From: Nissolia schottii | Taxonomy: Eukaryota > Streptophyta > Magnoliopsida > Fabales > Fabaceae | DNA length: 64,000 bases | Direction of reading: 5' to 3' | Assembly: GCA_003254905.1 (NCBI GenBank) | Contig: QANU01029705.1 | Span: 1-64,000 of the forward strand | Shown here: piece by piece, positions 62,552 to 64,000 of the stretch | How positions within the stretch are numbered: position 1 is the stretch's first letter | Layout of the letters: every line of letters starts with the position of its first letter | The notes under the pieces: model-generated | Told to the model about the DNA's origin: nothing | Seen by the model: only the letters and a program-made list of their open reading frames with translations | Database searches by the model: none | Made by a program: the position numbers and the translations under genes

Positions 62552-64000
62552 CTGGAAAATTATGCATGAATATCAGATGGAAAATATATATTGTTAAAAG
62601 TTTACTATAAGATATTTCAGTGGATGATTCAAAAAACCTAACACTTCGGTAAGTTCTTCCTAAAAATATTGAGTTATTTACCGCTAAATGAAACAAACAA
62701 TTGCAAGATGATGGCAGCAACGGCCACAAAATCTGCCATTCCAAGTAATTTACAACCTTGAGGAGATTTTAAGCCCAAAAGAGCAGAAAAAAGGGGCAGG
62801 ATACTATGTTATACTATCTAAAACGTACTATCTAAAACAAGAGACTAGACAATAAGGAAAATGGAATACAAGGAGAATGCTTAACAATGGGAGATAGATT
62901 TTTCTACCTTATCCAAATACCCATCCACCAGTATAGAACTATAGACAATTTATCCCATCAGAACAAAACAGATCAATATCTAATATGACTGAAATAGTGG
63001 ACTGTAAACAGGTTTAAATGAAATTAGCTTATAGAATACTTATAACAAAGTACCACCTAAGCACTTGCAATAAAATTACAGCCGCTGGGATCAACTTAAT
63101 TCACAAGCAAGCTGGTAATTAAATAGAGGAAAAATATGCAAATAGAAGAAATTCACATTACACACAGTCGTAAAAAATTAATCTAATACAGCCAGGCCAG
63201 GCTGAATTCAAGGATGAGCAAAACAATAATCGCTCCATTAGCATGTTACTAGGTACCAAGGCAATTCACAAGCAGAACAGAATTCTTACAGAGTACAAAC
63301 TAAAATAGAAACTGGGTTAGAAAGCCCATAGATCAAATCAATCCCTTCTTAACTTATTAAGGTCAAGGCAAGAGTGTAATATTGACTGGATAAAAATGAA
63401 AACAATATATATCCTCAATGCTACAAGAAAAAACAATATAATTGAGTCAACTAGAATCTGTATGGACAGGCTATACAAAAAATGAAGAGCTATCCCTAAC
63501 GTTTACATATCCATCCACATATTATATTATTAATTCAAGGGATTAGGTATTTGCTTCAATTATTTATTTCACATTTCAGTTTGTTCAAGTCATTCATATC
63601 TGGTGTAAAAGCCAGATTTGACTTTAGATTCTACCTTCTATGCATGCCAGAAGTCATCTGTTTAAAATTCATTGGCACCAAAACACATAATGACAGAAGG
63701 GGCCAATTCTATTCTGGAATTTTATACAAACATCTTCCAAAAATGCATTCACCATTATATCTCTATCATCAAATGAACAAATAATATCAAGAGGGGCAAT
63801 CTTATATAGTCTATATGGCGCCCCACCCCCATCTATATCTAAGCACCACCTGGAAGACTAGCATAGTCCCACTGCCTTTAGTTCCCCTCATTCATGAGTG
63901 ATCTTTCGGAGGAGCTGAATCCATATGGAACTAGACGGACTACTGTGCTAGTATGACATTTACATCCAGTCAATATTCCTGACTAAAACCCCATAAGTTT
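62552..64000. other. Probable intron sequence of the XS-domain gene
   Basis: Lies upstream, on -, of the XS exon. AT-rich, with no exon I can place confidently. A short stretch near 63870-63930 read on - (VVRLVPYGFSSSERSL) might be coding, but its fit is unknown. Confidence 0.4.

Noticed and set aside
1-64000. tRNA, rRNA, CRISPR or other prokaryote-type systems
   Set aside because: No cloverleaf, rRNA stretch or regularly spaced direct repeat array was seen. The content is plant nuclear DNA throughout.

Overview
The window is nuclear DNA of a flowering plant, most likely a phaseoloid legume (soybean, bean or pigeonpea relative). The basis is a PPR-DYW gene that closely matches my memory of legume LOI1/MEF11-type proteins, short GT-AG introns, very AT-rich intergenic DNA, and plant-type transposons. 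The species cannot be fixed from the sequence alone. One run of Ns (27733-27949) marks an assembly gap.

Layout. 1-6.5 kb is transposon-rich: the end of a probable LTR, a decayed plant-mobile-domain (PMD) type gene tail on +, a decayed Mutator-like (MULE) transposase on -, three hairpins with GAAATCGCCA arms, and degenerate tandem repeats. 6.5-13.9 kb is AT-rich intergenic DNA with a small hAT-like foldback and a cluster of a TGCACAAACTTTT motif. 14 kb holds an HSP20-like gene, 17.3 kb a gene fragment with an A-tail, 19.7-20.6 kb a seed-maturation LEA (SMP) gene with ABRE motifs, and 23.8-24.4 kb an OVATE-family gene. 29.4-33.1 kb is a broken Ty3/gypsy chromovirus fossil whose LTR carries a second, nested LTR. 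33.8-36.0 kb is the PPR-DYW gene. 36.5-49.8 kb is a cytochrome P450 (CYP76-like) locus: one N-terminal pseudogene plus two apparently intact, identical genes facing each other in a large inverted repeat. A short gag-bearing LTR element sits in one arm only. 54.7-57.2 kb is a FRIGIDA-like (FRL4A-type) gene and 62.2-62.6 kb the last visible exon of an XS-domain gene, both on -.

The genes do not form one pathway. Most look like ordinary single plant genes: a chaperone-like protein, a desiccation-protection protein, a growth repressor, an organellar RNA editing factor, a flowering or nuclear factor and a small-RNA type XS protein. The P450 inverted repeat is the most interesting structure. Its outer part, containing the genes, is nearly identical between arms, while the part inward of the retroelement insertion is clearly more diverged. 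This suggests gene conversion after an older inverted duplication, and the layout could yield hairpin RNA. I found no convincing sign of a wholly new biological system.
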